A DNA stretch of 44,026 nucleotides from Lachnospiraceae bacterium (GCA_021199495.1 JAJQHY010000034.1:1-44026), one strand, 5' to 3'; counted from the stretch's first letter, positions 16,517-26,537 are shown. Notes: generated by a model from the sequence alone, not told the origin. Program-made: numbers and translations.

Positions 16517-17095
16517 ATGAGAAAAGCAATATGGATACTGCTGCTTACGCTTGCGCTTGGCTGCGTGAGCTGCGGGAGGTCTGAAACGGGAATTGAAGTG
16601 TCAGAGCCCGTGATTATGGCTGTAGGCTATTTTGATCACTATTGTGTGCTGCTGCGCCTCTATGAAGGGGAGTATAAGAGCGTTTATGAGGCAGGCCCTG
16701 ATTTCGGGGCGAACTGGTCTGGCGAATACGAGCTGGTGGTGATGGAGGCCGGAAGCGACACGGTGATCTGTCAGTATCCGCTTACAGAATGGAACGAGAC
16801 GCTTTGTTTTCAGGAAAGCTTTGATCTGCAGCTGACGGATTTAAACGCAGACGGCTGTGCGGAGGTGCTGATCGGTCAGTACGCGGGGAGCAATTATAAT
16901 TTGTACAAAATGTATTATATCGACGAGGACGGCCAGATCGGATACTATTCTGAAATCGGGGATCTGGCAATCAGTAGTCAGGACCTGTCGCCGTGTCTGG
17001 AGGTGTCGGGCGGTAGTGCTGTTTATTCTGTTTACGACAATAGTACCGGATCGTGGGTGACAGGAGAAATCGATTTAGAAGCGCTGGATATCTGA
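16517..17095 (+). CDS. putative lipoprotein of unknown function
   Basis: A 192-residue protein with a lipoprotein-like signal peptide (MRKAIWILLLTLALGCVSCG). The modified cysteine could be Cys16 or Cys19; neither lipobox is perfect. The mature part contains DLNADGCAEVLIGQ, which resembles FG-GAP/VCBS calcium-binding repeats, and is rich in Tyr, Ser and acidic residues. It is expected to be anchored on the outer face of the membrane. AAAGGGGG precedes the ATG. Function is unknown, and it has no obvious link to its neighbours. Confidence 0.75.
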   Translation: MRKAIWILLLTLALGCVSCGRSETGIEVSEPVIMAVGYFDHYCVLLRLYEGEYKSVYEAGPDFGANWSGEYELVVMEAGSDTVICQYPLTEWNETLCFQESFDLQLTDLNADGCAEVLIGQYAGSNYNLYKMYYIDEDGQIGYYSEIGDLAISSQDLSPCLEVSGGSAVYSVYDNSTGSWVTGEIDLEALDI

Positions 17096-17322
17096 TGATG
17101 GAAGGGATCAGTTTAAATTGTACATAAAAAACAAACAATTTTGAGAAATCCTTTCTTACAAGTCAAAAAATGAAAAAGATTTTCAAAAAAGTTACGGGCA
17201 ACATGACCTGAATTGTTCCTGTGACTTTTTCAATTCGTAAAAAATAATGCATTAAAGTCCGACAAATATAACTTTAAAATGAGAGATGACAAATTATCTG
17301 ACAATTTAGCAGAAATTGGGTG

Positions 17323-17351
17323 TTTACAAATTTCCAAAAGCGAAGTATAAT
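17323..17351 (+). promoter_or_regulatory. sigma-A promoter of gltBD
   Basis: TTTACA, 17 bases, TATAAT. It lies in a 500-base AT-rich gap and predicts a leader of about 240 bases before gltB. Confidence 0.7.
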
Positions 17352-17360
17352 ACGAAAAGC

Positions 17361-17488
17361 AACATATTGCGCGAAGCGCACTCTGCGCGTCAGCGCATAA
17401 ATTCAGAAGATGCCTGAAAGGTATAACATATTGCGCGAAGCACATTCTGCGCGTCAGCGCATAAATTCAGAAGATGCTTGTAAGGCAC
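17361..17488 (+). repeat. 64-bp direct tandem repeat in the gltB leader
   Basis: Two head-to-tail copies (17361-17424 and 17425-17488) differ at only a few bases. Each contains TTGCGCGAAGC and CTGCGCGTCAGCGCATAAAT, with small hairpins TGCGC-GTCA-GCGCA and, in copy 1, TGCGC-GAA-GCGCA. The repeat begins at the predicted transcription start, so the transcript would carry it. The rest of the gap (17096-17322) is AT-rich, with nothing else recognised. Confidence 0.8.
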
Positions 17489-17598
17489 ACAATATGAGAG
17501 CAAAGAGTTGAGTTCCAGTACTCTTCAAGGGAGAAGAGACGGGAGCATCAGCTTTTCTTTTGCCTAAAATCAGGAAAGAAACTTGGAGGAGGATTCCC

Positions 17599-20500
17599 AT
17601 GTTTGATGTAAAAAGAGAAGTCCCTGTGGCGCCTTTATACGACCCGGCCTTCGAGCACGACAACTGCGGCATCGGCGCCTGTGTGAATATCAAAGGCATC
17701 AAGACCCGCGAGACCGTGGAGAACGCCCTGCAGATCGTGGAGACTCTGGAACACAGGGCCGGCAAGGACGCGGAAGGAAAGACCGGCGACGGCGTCGGCA
17801 TTCTGACCCAGATTCCCCACGCCTTTTTTAAGAGAGAGACGGCGAAGCTGGGCTTTGACATCGGCGGCGAGAGAGAGTATGGCGTTGCCATGTTTTTCAT
17901 GCCGCAGGAGGAGATGCCCAGAAACCAGGCCAAGAAGATGTTTGAGATCATCGTCGAGAAGGAGGGCCTGAAGTTTTTAGGCTGGCGTGTGGTTCCCACT
18001 CACCCGGAGGTTTTGGGACATAAGGCGTTGGAGTGCATGCCCTACATCATCCAGGGCTTTGTGCAGAAGCCGGCCAATGTGGCGAAGGGCATTGACTTTG
18101 ATCGCAAACTCTATGTGGCGCGGCGCGTTTTCGAGCAGTCAACCAGCAACACCTACGTGGTGAGTTTTTCCAGCAGGACCATTGTCTACAAGGGCATGTT
18201 CCTGGTGGGGCAGCTGCGCACGTTCTTTTCAGACTTACAGGATCCGGAGTATGTGGCGGCCATCGCCATGATTCACTCGCGTTTTTCCACCAACACGACC
18301 CCCAGCTGGGAGAGGGCGCATCCCAACCGTTATATCGTACATAACGGCGAGATTAACACCATCCGCGGCAATGCCGACAAGATGCTCTCCCGTGAGGAGA
18401 CCATGGACAGCGTCTATTTAAAGGATTCCTTTAATAAAGTCTTGCCCTGCATCGAGGCCTCCGGCTCCGACTCCGCGCAGTTGGACAACACGCTGGAATT
18501 TTTCGTCATGTCCGGCATGGATCTGCCTCTGGCGGTGATGATTACCATCCCGGAGCCCTGGACCAACGACAAGGCCATGAGCCAGACCAAAAAGGATTTC
18601 TACCAATATTATGCGACCATGATGGAGCCCTGGGATGGCCCAGCTTCCATCCTGTTCTCCGATGGCGATGTGATGGGTGCGGTCTTGGACAGAAACGGCC
18701 TGCGTCCCTCCCGCTACATGATCACCGATGACGGTCAGATGATTCTGTCCTCCGAGGTGGGCGCGCTTCCGATTGATCCGACCAAAGTGGTGGTCAAGGA
18801 GCGCTTGCGCCCGGGCAGAATGCTACTCATTGATACTGTACAGGGCCGTGTGATTGACGACGATGAGATCAAGGAGAAATACGCCTCCGCTCAGCCTTAC
18901 GGCGAGTGGCTGGACAATAATCTGACGGATTTAAGTTCCATTAAGATTCCCAACAAAAGCGTTCCGAAATATACCTACGAGGAGCGCCAGAGAATTCAGA
19001 AGGCCTTCGGCTATACCTATGAGGAGTTAAAACAGGCCATCCTTCCCATGGCGAAAAACGGCGCGGAAGCCACCGCGGCCATGGGCGTGGACGTGGCGCT
19101 GCCGGTCTTAAGCAAGAGCCACAGACCGCTGTTCCATTATTTCAAGCAGATGTTCGCGCAGGTGACCAACCCGCCGATCGACTCCATCCGCGAGGAGATT
19201 GTGACGGCCACGGCCATCCACATGGGCACCAGCGGCAACCTCTTAGAGGAAAAGCCCGAGAACTGCCACATGCTGAAGGTGAAAAACCCGATTCTTTCCA
19301 ACACGGATCTGTTGAAGATTCAGAACCTGAATCTGCCTGGCTTCAAGGTAGCGACTGTGCCGCTTACCTATTATAAAACGACCAGCCTGGAGAAGAGCAT
19401 CAACCGTATGTTCAACGAGGCGGACAAGGCCTTCAAGGACGGCGCCAACATCCTGATTCTCTCTGACAGAGGCCTGGATGAGAACCATGTGGCGATCCCC
19501 TCCCTGCTGGCGGTAGCGGCCTTAAACCAGCACTTTGTGGAGACGAAAAAGCGTACCTCCCTTTCTCTGATCCTGGAGACCGGCGAGCCCAGAGATGTGC
19601 ATGATTTCGCAACCCTCTTAGGCTACGGCGCGAGCGCCATCAACCCATATCTGGCGCTGGATACCATCCAGGAGCTGATTGACAACCACATGCTGGACAA
19701 GGACTACTACGCGGCGGAGAGCGACTACCGCGAGGCCATTTTAAGCGGCATTGTCAAGATCGCCTCCAAGATGGGTATTTCCACTATCCAGTCCTACCAG
19801 AGCAGCAAAATCTTTGAGGCCATCGGCATCGATAAGGCCGTTATTGACAAATATTTTACCAACACGGTCTGCCGTGTGGGCGGTATTACCCTGAAGGACA
19901 TTGAGAATCAGATCAACGAGCTCCACGATATGGCCTTCGATCCGCTGGAGCTGGACAACGATCTGACCTTAAACAGCACGGGCCAGCACAAGAGCCGCAG
20001 CGGCGCGGATCTGCATCTGTATAATCCGGCGACCATCCATATGCTGCAGCAGTCCACCCAGCGCGGTGATTATGAGATGTTCAAACAGTATACGCACATG
20101 ATCAACGAGGAGGGCGGCGTGCGCAATCTCCGCGGTCTGATGGACTTCAACTATCCGGAAGAGGGCGTGCCGCTTGACGAGGTCGAGAGCGTGGACAGTA
20201 TCGTGACCCGTTTTAAGACCGGCGCCATGTCCTACGGCTCCATTTCCAAGGAGGCGCACGAGACCATGGCCATCGCCATGAACCGTCTCCACGGCAAGAG
20301 CAATTCCGGCGAGGGCGGCGAGGATTTAGAGCGCCTGACAGTCGGCAGGGACGGTTTGAATCGCTGCTCCGCGATCAAGCAGGTGGCGAGCGGCCGTTTC
20401 GGCGTGACCAGCCGGTATTTAGTCAGCGCGAAGGAAATCCAGATCAAGATGGCGCAGGGCGCGAAGCCCGGCGAGGGCGGTCATCTGCCCGGCGGCAAGG

Positions 20501-22146
20501 TCTATCCGTGGATTGCCAAAACACGTCATTCGACCCCTGGTGTGAGCCTGATTTCTCCGCCGCCGCACCATGATATTTACTCCATCGAGGATCTGGCACA
20601 GCTGATTTATGATTTGAAAAACGCGAATAAGGACGCCCGTATCTCCGTGAAATTAGTCTCCGAGGCAGGTGTGGGTACGGTAGCGGCCGGCGTGGCCAAG
20701 GCCGGCGCGCAGGTCATCCTGATTTCCGGCTATGACGGCGGCACCGGCGCGGCTCCCAGAAACTCCATCCATAACGCGGGTCTTCCCTGGGAGCTTGGTC
20801 TGGCGGAGACGCACCAGACCCTGATTATGAACGGCCTGCGCAATAAGGTCCGCATCGAGACCGATGGCAAGCTGATGACCGGCCGGGACGTGGCAATCGC
20901 GGCCATGCTGGGCGCCGAGGAGTTCGGTTTTGCCACCGCGCCGTTAGTTACCATGGGCTGCGTCATGATGCGTGTCTGCAACCTGGATACCTGCCCGGTG
21001 GGCGTGGCGACCCAGAACCCGGAACTGCGCAAAAACTTCAAGGGCAAGCCGGAGTACGTGGAGAATTTCATGCGCTTCATCGCACAGGATCTGCGTGAGC
21101 ACATGGCAAGGCTCGGTGTGCGCACCGTAGATGAGCTGGTGGGACGCACCGATTTACTGAAGGTGAAGAGCGGTCTGACTGATTTACAGTCCCGCGTGAC
21201 ACTGGATAAGATTTTAAATAACCCATACGACGCCAGAGAGATGAAGGTCACCTTCATTCCGGAACAGGTCTATGATTTCAAGCTGGAAAATACGCTGGAT
21301 GAGAGAGTCCTTTTAAAGCAGATGGACAAGGCGATCTCCAAAGGTCAGAAGCGCTCCATCGAGGTGGATGTGAAGAATATGGACCGCGCCTTCGGTACCA
21401 TCCTGGGCAGCGAGATCACAAAGCGACTGGGCGATGATGTGGCGGAGGATACCTACCGGGTGCTGTGCAACGGCAGCGGCGGCCAGTCCTACGGCGCGTT
21501 TATTCCAAAGGGTCTGACCCTGGAGCTCATAGGCGACGCCAATGACTACTTCGGCAAGGGTCTCTCCGGCGGCAAGCTGATTATTTATCCGCCCAGAGGC
21601 AGCAAATTCAAACATGAGGAAAATATCATCATCGGAAACGTGGCGCTCTATGGCGCGACGAGCGGTAAGGCCTTTATCAACGGTGTGGCCGGCGAGCGTT
21701 TCTGTGTGAGAAATTCCGGCGCCACCGCGGTGGTGGAGGGCGTGGGTGATCACGGCTGTGAGTACATGACCGGCGGCACCGTCCTGGTTTTAGGTCCCAC
21801 CGGCAAAAACTTTGCGGCCGGCATGAGCGGCGGCATCGCCTATGTCCTGGATGAAAATAACGACCTGTACAAGCGCCTGAACAAGGGCATGGTTTCCTCC
21901 AGGGAGATCACCTCCAAGTATGACGTCAGCGCCATCAAGGACCTGATCAGCGAGCATGTGGCCTACACCAACTCGGAGAAGGGCAAATACATTCTCGATC
22001 ACTTCGCGGAATATCTGCCGAAGTTTAAAAAGATCATTCCCAACGATTACGAGAAGATGCTCTCGGCCATCGTCCAGATGGAGGAGAAGGACTTGAACGC
22101 CGAGCAGGCACAGATCGAGGCCTTTTACATGGTGAGCGGAAAGTAG
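17599..22146 (+). CDS. gltB: glutamate synthase, large subunit
   Basis: A 1515-residue enzyme that transfers the amide of glutamine to 2-oxoglutarate. The N-terminal class II amidotransferase domain uses Cys23 (HDNCGIGACV) as nucleophile after removal of a short propeptide. The FMN-binding synthase domain includes PGEGGHLPGGKVYPW and SGYDGGTGAAPRNSI. The 3Fe-4S cysteines are 1121, 1127 and 1132 (CVMMRVCNLDTCPVG). The C-terminal GXGXG beta-helix domain has GLSGGKL, GGQSYGAF and GGTVLVLG. The ATG at 17599 has GGAGGAGG upstream; an in-frame TTG 13 codons earlier is less likely. gltD follows after 15 bases. Confidence 0.97.
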   Translation: MFDVKREVPVAPLYDPAFEHDNCGIGACVNIKGIKTRETVENALQIVETLEHRAGKDAEGKTGDGVGILTQIPHAFFKRETAKLGFDIGGEREYGVAMFFMPQEEMPRNQAKKMFEIIVEKEGLKFLGWRVVPTHPEVLGHKALECMPYIIQGFVQKPANVAKGIDFDRKLYVARRVFEQSTSNTYVVSFSSRTIVYKGMFLVGQLRTFFSDLQDPEYVAAIAMIHSRFSTNTTPSWERAHPNRYIVHNGEINTIRGNADKMLSREETMDSVYLKDSFNKVLPCIEASGSDSAQLDNTLEFFVMSGMDLPLAVMITIPEPWTNDKAMSQTKKDFYQYYATMMEPWDGPASILFSDGDVMGAVLDRNGLRPSRYMITDDGQMILSSEVGALPIDPTKVVVKERLRPGRMLLIDTVQGRVIDDDEIKEKYASAQPYGEWLDNNLTDLSSIKIPNKSVPKYTYEERQRIQKAFGYTYEELKQAILPMAKNGAEATAAMGVDVALPVLSKSHRPLFHYFKQMFAQVTNPPIDSIREEIVTATAIHMGTSGNLLEEKPENCHMLKVKNPILSNTDLLKIQNLNLPGFKVATVPLTYYKTTSLEKSINRMFNEADKAFKDGANILILSDRGLDENHVAIPSLLAVAALNQHFVETKKRTSLSLILETGEPRDVHDFATLLGYGASAINPYLALDTIQELIDNHMLDKDYYAAESDYREAILSGIVKIASKMGISTIQSYQSSKIFEAIGIDKAVIDKYFTNTVCRVGGITLKDIENQINELHDMAFDPLELDNDLTLNSTGQHKSRSGADLHLYNPATIHMLQQSTQRGDYEMFKQYTHMINEEGGVRNLRGLMDFNYPEEGVPLDEVESVDSIVTRFKTGAMSYGSISKEAHETMAIAMNRLHGKSNSGEGGEDLERLTVGRDGLNRCSAIKQVASGRFGVTSRYLVSAKEIQIKMAQGAKPGEGGHLPGGKVYPWIAKTRHSTPGVSLISPPPHHDIYSIEDLAQLIYDLKNANKDARISVKLVSEAGVGTVAAGVAKAGAQVILISGYDGGTGAAPRNSIHNAGLPWELGLAETHQTLIMNGLRNKVRIETDGKLMTGRDVAIAAMLGAEEFGFATAPLVTMGCVMMRVCNLDTCPVGVATQNPELRKNFKGKPEYVENFMRFIAQDLREHMARLGVRTVDELVGRTDLLKVKSGLTDLQSRVTLDKILNNPYDAREMKVTFIPEQVYDFKLENTLDERVLLKQMDKAISKGQKRSIEVDVKNMDRAFGTILGSEITKRLGDDVAEDTYRVLCNGSGGQSYGAFIPKGLTLELIGDANDYFGKGLSGGKLIIYPPRGSKFKHEENIIIGNVALYGATSGKAFINGVAGERFCVRNSGATAVVEGVGDHGCEYMTGGTVLVLGPTGKNFAAGMSGGIAYVLDENNDLYKRLNKGMVSSREITSKYDVSAIKDLISEHVAYTNSEKGKYILDHFAEYLPKFKKIIPNDYEKMLSAIVQMEEKDLNAEQAQIEAFYMVSGK

Positions 22147-22161
22147 AGGAGGAAGACAAAC

Positions 22162-23655
22162 ATGGGAAAGCCAACAGGATTTATGGAATATGAGAGAGTC
22201 GTCTCCACGGCGGAATCTCCCGAAACCCGGATCAGTCATTTCAATGAGTTCCATGCGCATCTTCCGATGGAGAGCCAGCGCCTTCAGGGCGCCCGCTGCA
22301 TGGACTGCGGCGTGCCCTTCTGCCAGGCGGGCATGATGATCGCCGGCATGGCCAGCGGCTGTCCGCTGCACAACCTGGTGCCGGAGTGGAATGACTTAGT
22401 CTATACGAACAACTGGAAGCAGGCCTATAATCGCCTGCATAAGACGAACAATTTTCCGGAGTTTACCTCCCGGGTCTGCCCGGCGCTTTGCGAGAACGCC
22501 TGCACGTGCGGTTTGAACGGTGACCCGGTATCCTCGAAGGAAAATGAGTACGCCATCATTGAAAATGCTTACGCGAAGGGCTACGCGGATCCCAAACCGC
22601 CGAAGGTGCGGACAGGTAAGACTATCGCCATCGTGGGCAGCGGTCCCAGCGGCCTGGCGGCAGCGGATCAGTTAAACCGCAGAGGTCACAGCGTCACCGT
22701 GTACGAGCGGAGCGACCGCGTCGGCGGCCTGCTGCGCTATGGCATCCCCAACATGAAGCTGGAGAAGAGCGTGATCGACCGCAAGGTAGCCGTCATGGAG
22801 GCGGAGGGCGTGATATTTAAAACAAGCGTCAACGTGGGCGTGGATATCAGTGCTGAAGAGCTGATGCGTCAGTATGACCGCGTGATCTTAGCCTGCGGAG
22901 CTTCCAACCCCAGGGATATCAACGCGCCCGGCAGAGACGCCGAGGGGATTTATTTTGCGGTGGATTTTTTGAGCCGCAACACGAAGAGCCTCCTGGATTC
23001 CAACCTGCAGGATGGTAATTTCATCAATACGAAGGATAAAAACGTGGTGATCATCGGCGGCGGCGACACCGGCAACGACTGCGTGGGCACGGCCATGCGC
23101 CATGGCTGCAAGAGCGTGACACAGCTGGAGATGACGCCGAAGCCGCCGGTAAGCCGGGCGGCGAATAACCCCTGGCCGGAATGGCCCAAAATCTTAAAGA
23201 CCGACTACGGGCAGGAGGAAGCCATCGCGAAGTTTGGCCATGATCCCCGCATCTTTGAGACGACGGTGAAAGAATTCGAGAAGGATGAGAACGGGAAGCT
23301 CACCGGCGTGATTACCATTCGTACCGCCATGGTGAAGGATGAGGCTACAGGCCGTATGGTCATGAAGACCTTAGAGGGCACCGAGCAGCGCCTGGACGCG
23401 GAGGTAGTTTTAATCGCGGCCGGTTTCCTGGGCTGCCAGTCCTACGTGGCGGACGCCTTCGGTGTGGAGTTAAATCCCCGTACCAATGTGAAGACCGAGC
23501 CCGGCAAGTACCAGACCAGCGTGGAGAATGTCTTTGTCACCGGCGATATGCACCGCGGCCAGAGCCTGGTCGTCTGGGGCATCCGCGAGGGCAGGGAGGC
23601 CGCCTGCGCGGTGGACGAGAGCCTGATGGGGTATTCCAATCTGATGATCCAGTGA
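22162..23655 (+). CDS. gltD: glutamate synthase, small (NADPH) subunit
   Basis: A 497-residue flavoprotein that passes electrons from NADPH through FAD and two 4Fe-4S clusters to GltB. The cluster ligands lie among Cys46, 49, 54 and 67 (CMDCGVPFC ... GCPLHN) and Cys106, 110, 114 and 116 (CPALCENACTC). The FAD motif is GSGPSG (160-165) and the nucleotide motif is GGGDTGND (about 299-306). The C-terminal VTGDMHRGQSLVVW completes the FAD site. AGAGGAGG precedes the ATG. The gene forms an operon with gltB and ends at a strong terminator. Confidence 0.97.
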   Translation: MGKPTGFMEYERVVSTAESPETRISHFNEFHAHLPMESQRLQGARCMDCGVPFCQAGMMIAGMASGCPLHNLVPEWNDLVYTNNWKQAYNRLHKTNNFPEFTSRVCPALCENACTCGLNGDPVSSKENEYAIIENAYAKGYADPKPPKVRTGKTIAIVGSGPSGLAAADQLNRRGHSVTVYERSDRVGGLLRYGIPNMKLEKSVIDRKVAVMEAEGVIFKTSVNVGVDISAEELMRQYDRVILACGASNPRDINAPGRDAEGIYFAVDFLSRNTKSLLDSNLQDGNFINTKDKNVVIIGGGDTGNDCVGTAMRHGCKSVTQLEMTPKPPVSRAANNPWPEWPKILKTDYGQEEAIAKFGHDPRIFETTVKEFEKDENGKLTGVITIRTAMVKDEATGRMVMKTLEGTEQRLDAEVVLIAAGFLGCQSYVADAFGVELNPRTNVKTEPGKYQTSVENVFVTGDMHRGQSLVVWGIREGREAACAVDESLMGYSNLMIQ

Positions 23656-23700
23656 GCGGTCAATGCCGGTCATGAATAAAGTTTGTGATAGTGTAAAGGA

Positions 23701-23730
23701 AGCCCGGAGAAAATTTCTCCGGGCTCCTTT
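23701..23730 (+). terminator. intrinsic terminator of gltBD
   Basis: AGCCCGGAGAAA pairs with TTTCTCCGGGCT (a few inner bases form the loop), followed by CCTTTTAAT, 45 bases after gltD. Confidence 0.85.
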
Positions 23731-23778
23731 TAATATGGAGAATTTCCCTGTCAGGTAACAAATACATGGATTTGTCCA

Positions 23779-23807
23779 TTGCAAAAGTGACGTATGACAG
23801 GTATAAT
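23779..23807 (+). promoter_or_regulatory. sigma-A promoter of the second AI-2E permease gene
   Basis: TTGCAA, 17 bases, TATAAT. A leader of about 120 bases follows, with GCAGGA/TCCTGC able to pair. Confidence 0.6.
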
Positions 23808-23934
23808 TTTTCCAGAAAAAGTCAATCTGAACAATGAGGTGTGCAGGACTGAATGAAAAGCGTGAATAAGCCTCCTGCATTTGAACTCCGGATATTCGTT
23901 TCGCACATAGGTAAACGGAAGAGGGATGGAATTT

Positions 23935-25224
23935 ATGAAAGATGATAAACATTTCAGCAATCAGCTTACCTGGGCGCTGTTTAAAGCAGCCGCCCTGAGT
24001 ATAGTTCTGTTCTTTTTAATATCTCGCCTGGATGTCATCAGAGCCGGCGCGGATAAGGCAATCGGTGTGCTCATGCCCTTTATCATCGGCGGGGTCATTG
24101 CCTATCTTTTAAAGCCGATGTGTAATTTCTTTGAACGGCACATGAAAGAAAAGCTGCCCCGGCAGGCGCACGCACTGAGCGTGGTGGTATCTCTGGTACT
24201 GGCTGTACTGGCGGTGGGTGCCCTTCTTCTGATGGTGATTCCGTCGCTGTTTCAAAGCATTTATGCGATTGCCCAGATGATACCGGACAGTCTGCAGAAC
24301 GCTTCCGACTGGCTGCTGACTTATTTCGGGGATAATGAGGTGCTGAGCAATTATATCAGCGAGCTGACCGGCGAATTGTCCGCCACCCTCACGGGCTGGT
24401 TGTCCGGAAATGTTCTGCCCGGCCTGCAGGCGTTGATCGGCAGTGTGGCTACCGGCGTCGGCAGTCTCATTACTTTATGCAAAAACTTCATCATCGGCAT
24501 TATCGTGGCAATTTATCTGCTGATGGGCCGCAAAAAGTTCGCGGAACAGGGTAAAAAGCTGGTGCACAGTATTTTTAAGAAAAAATGGGCCGATGCGATT
24601 TTAGAGGAAGTTTCCTTCGCGGATAAAATGTTCAGCGGTTTCATCGGCGGCAGAATTTATGACTCCCTGATTATCGGTCTGATCTGCTTTGCCGGCATGC
24701 TGATACTGGGGATTCCCTACCCGGGCCTGGTGAGTGTGATTGTAGGAGTGACCAACATTATCCCGTTTTTCGGACCGTTTATTGGCGCGGTGCCTTCTTT
24801 TCTGCTGATTCTGATCGTGAAGCCGGTCAAGGCGCTGATTTTCCTGGTGTTCGTGGTGATTTTGCAGCAGTTTGACGGCAATATTTTAGGACCGCGGATT
24901 CTGGGAAATGTGACCGGGCTCTCCAGCTTCTGGGTGCTTTTTTCCATTCTCTTCTTCGGCGGAATGTTCGGCTTCATCGGAATGCTGATCGGCGTGCCGG
25001 TGTTCGCGGTGATTTATGATGTCGCGCGAAAGCTGGTAAATAAAGGGCTTGAGTACCGGGAGAGGCAGGAGGCGGAGACAATCGGCCGGGCGGATGACAA
25101 AGCGGACGGCTGCCTGGAAAGTATGAAGGGCAAAGCTGCAGGAGCAGACGGTTGTCCGGAAAGTGCGGGAGGTAAAGAGACAGGCACCGTTGCCTGCGAT
25201 GAAAGCGAAGTTACTGCTGTGTGA
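23935..25224 (+). CDS. AI-2E family transporter (second of two)
   Basis: A 429-residue membrane protein of the same family as that at 11120. Paired N-terminal segments include GVLMPFIIGGVIAYLLKPMC. The C-terminal half includes NIIPFFGPFIGAVPSFLLIL, and GFIGMLIGVPVFAVIYDV matches the family end. After the last membrane segment there is a hydrophilic tail with a crude repeat (KADGCLESMKGK and GADGCPESAGGK). The start at 23935 gives the better ribosome binding site spacing; an ATG three codons earlier is possible. The transported compound is unknown. Confidence 0.88.
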   Translation: MKDDKHFSNQLTWALFKAAALSIVLFFLISRLDVIRAGADKAIGVLMPFIIGGVIAYLLKPMCNFFERHMKEKLPRQAHALSVVVSLVLAVLAVGALLLMVIPSLFQSIYAIAQMIPDSLQNASDWLLTYFGDNEVLSNYISELTGELSATLTGWLSGNVLPGLQALIGSVATGVGSLITLCKNFIIGIIVAIYLLMGRKKFAEQGKKLVHSIFKKKWADAILEEVSFADKMFSGFIGGRIYDSLIIGLICFAGMLILGIPYPGLVSVIVGVTNIIPFFGPFIGAVPSFLLILIVKPVKALIFLVFVVILQQFDGNILGPRILGNVTGLSSFWVLFSILFFGGMFGFIGMLIGVPVFAVIYDVARKLVNKGLEYRERQEAETIGRADDKADGCLESMKGKAAGADGCPESAGGKETGTVACDESEVTAV

Positions 25225-25290
25225 AACGGCAGATAATAAAAAATAAATTTCAGGCGGGCCACAGACGGTATCGCCGGACAGGAGAAAATC

Positions 25291-25842
25291 ATGAAGAAAC
25301 TGAAAGAAATGGCTCCGGGCGTCACAGGGGCGCTCTGTGAGCTGGCGGTGGGCATTCTGCTGCTGATCGATCCCCTCACCTTTACAGAGTGGATCATCAG
25401 GGCGCTGGGCGTGATTTTGATTATCGTGGGCGTCATCAATGTTGTCAACTATTTCAGAAGCAGCCCGCAGACCAGCATCCTGCAGAGAAAGCTGTCCATC
25501 GGCATTCTGCTGCTGGCAGGCGGCATTTTCTGTGTGGTCAATCCGCAGTGGTTTTCGGCGGCATTTCCGGCGCTGGCAGTCATTTACGGCATTGGAACCC
25601 TGGCGACCGGCGTCATGAAGGTGGAAAGCGCGGTAAACATGCTGCGTCTGAAAATGCGCAACTGGTGGATATGCGCCATAAGTGCTGTTGTGACGGTGGC
25701 CTGCGCCCTGATTATCATTGCCAATCCGCTGAGCACAACAGCTCTGCTGTGGATTTTCGTGGCCCTTGCCCTGATCGTGGAAGCAGTGATTGATTTTGTT
25801 ACCGTTTTTCTTCCGCCGAAGAAAGAACCGAATGAGGTATGA
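25291..25842 (+). CDS. DUF308 (HdeD-like) membrane protein
   Basis: A 183-residue protein with six hydrophobic segments arranged as three similar pairs (for example ALCELAVGILLLIDPLTF, LSIGILLLAGGIFCVVNPQW and VVTVACALIIIANPLSTTA). Each contains the small-residue/Asp-Asn-Pro pattern of DUF308/HdeD proteins. Function in Firmicutes is not established; HdeD of E. coli is linked to acid resistance. ACAGGAG precedes the ATG. The stop overlaps the start of the next gene (ATGA), suggesting translational coupling. Confidence 0.85.
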   Translation: MKKLKEMAPGVTGALCELAVGILLLIDPLTFTEWIIRALGVILIIVGVINVVNYFRSSPQTSILQRKLSIGILLLAGGIFCVVNPQWFSAAFPALAVIYGIGTLATGVMKVESAVNMLRLKMRNWWICAISAVVTVACALIIIANPLSTTALLWIFVALALIVEAVIDFVTVFLPPKKEPNEV

Positions 25843-26537
25843 ATGAACTGAAAAATGAGATTCGGGAGCACCTGTTTGAAATGCGCGACGAGCCATACAG
25901 GGAATTTCAGAGCGCTCTGATTCCCACGGTAAATAAGGAAACCGTGATCGGCGTGAGAACCCCGGCGCTGCGCAGATATGCAAAGGAACTTGCAAAATTG
26001 GAAGAAATCGAAACATTTCTGCAGGATCTGCCGCATTTATATTTCGAGGAAAATAATCTGCATTTTTTCATTATAGAACAGACGGCGGATTTTGAAACCT
26101 GTCTAGAGCAGGTGCAGGCTTTTCTGCCTTATGTGGATAACTGGGCGACCTGCGATCAGGCGTGTCCGAAGGTTTTTAAGCGGCATAAACAGGAACTGCT
26201 TCCCTCAATCAGGGAGTGGGTTGAGAGTGAGCAGACCTATACGGCGCGCTATGGTCTGGGTATGTTAATGCGGTTTTTTCTGGACGAGGATTTTTCTCCT
26301 GAATATCCGGAAATGGCCGCGGCCGTGCAGTCGGAGGAATACTATGTCAATATGATGATCGCGTGGTATTTTGCCACCGCTCTGGCAAAACAGTATGACG
26401 CCGTTCTGCCGTATCTTAAGGAGTACAGGCTGTCGCCATGGGTACATAATAAGACCATTCAGAAGGCGTGTGAAAGCTACAGGCTGACGGAGGAGCAGAA
26501 GGCGTATCTGAAGGGACTGAAGGTAAAGAGAAAGTGA
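25839..26537 (+). CDS. DNA alkylation repair protein (AlkD-like)
   Basis: A 232-residue all-helical protein. VRTPALRRYAKEL at about 38-50, LPYVDNWATCDQACPK at about 94-109, and ARYGLGMLMRFFLDE at about 137-151 match the HEAT-repeat AlkD/AlkC-like family (DNA_alkylation). Members remove positively charged alkylated bases. Asp98 and Trp100 in VDNWATCD fit the conserved catalytic region. The ATG overlaps the end of the DUF308 gene by four bases. No terminator is evident before the enolase promoter. Confidence 0.85.
   Translation: MNELKNEIREHLFEMRDEPYREFQSALIPTVNKETVIGVRTPALRRYAKELAKLEEIETFLQDLPHLYFEENNLHFFIIEQTADFETCLEQVQAFLPYVDNWATCDQACPKVFKRHKQELLPSIREWVESEQTYTARYGLGMLMRFFLDEDFSPEYPEMAAAVQSEEYYVNMMIAWYFATALAKQYDAVLPYLKEYRLSPWVHNKTIQKACESYRLTEEQKAYLKGLKVKRK

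Noticed and set aside
17370-17520. Possible leader peptides inside the gltB tandem repeat (TTG frames)
   Set aside because: No ribosome binding site. The synonymous pattern rests on three differences only, so it is mentioned under the repeat but not annotated.
23735-23934. Riboswitch in the leader of the second AI-2E gene
   Set aside because: Only one short GCAGGA/TCCTGC pairing is visible, and no known riboswitch core was recognised.
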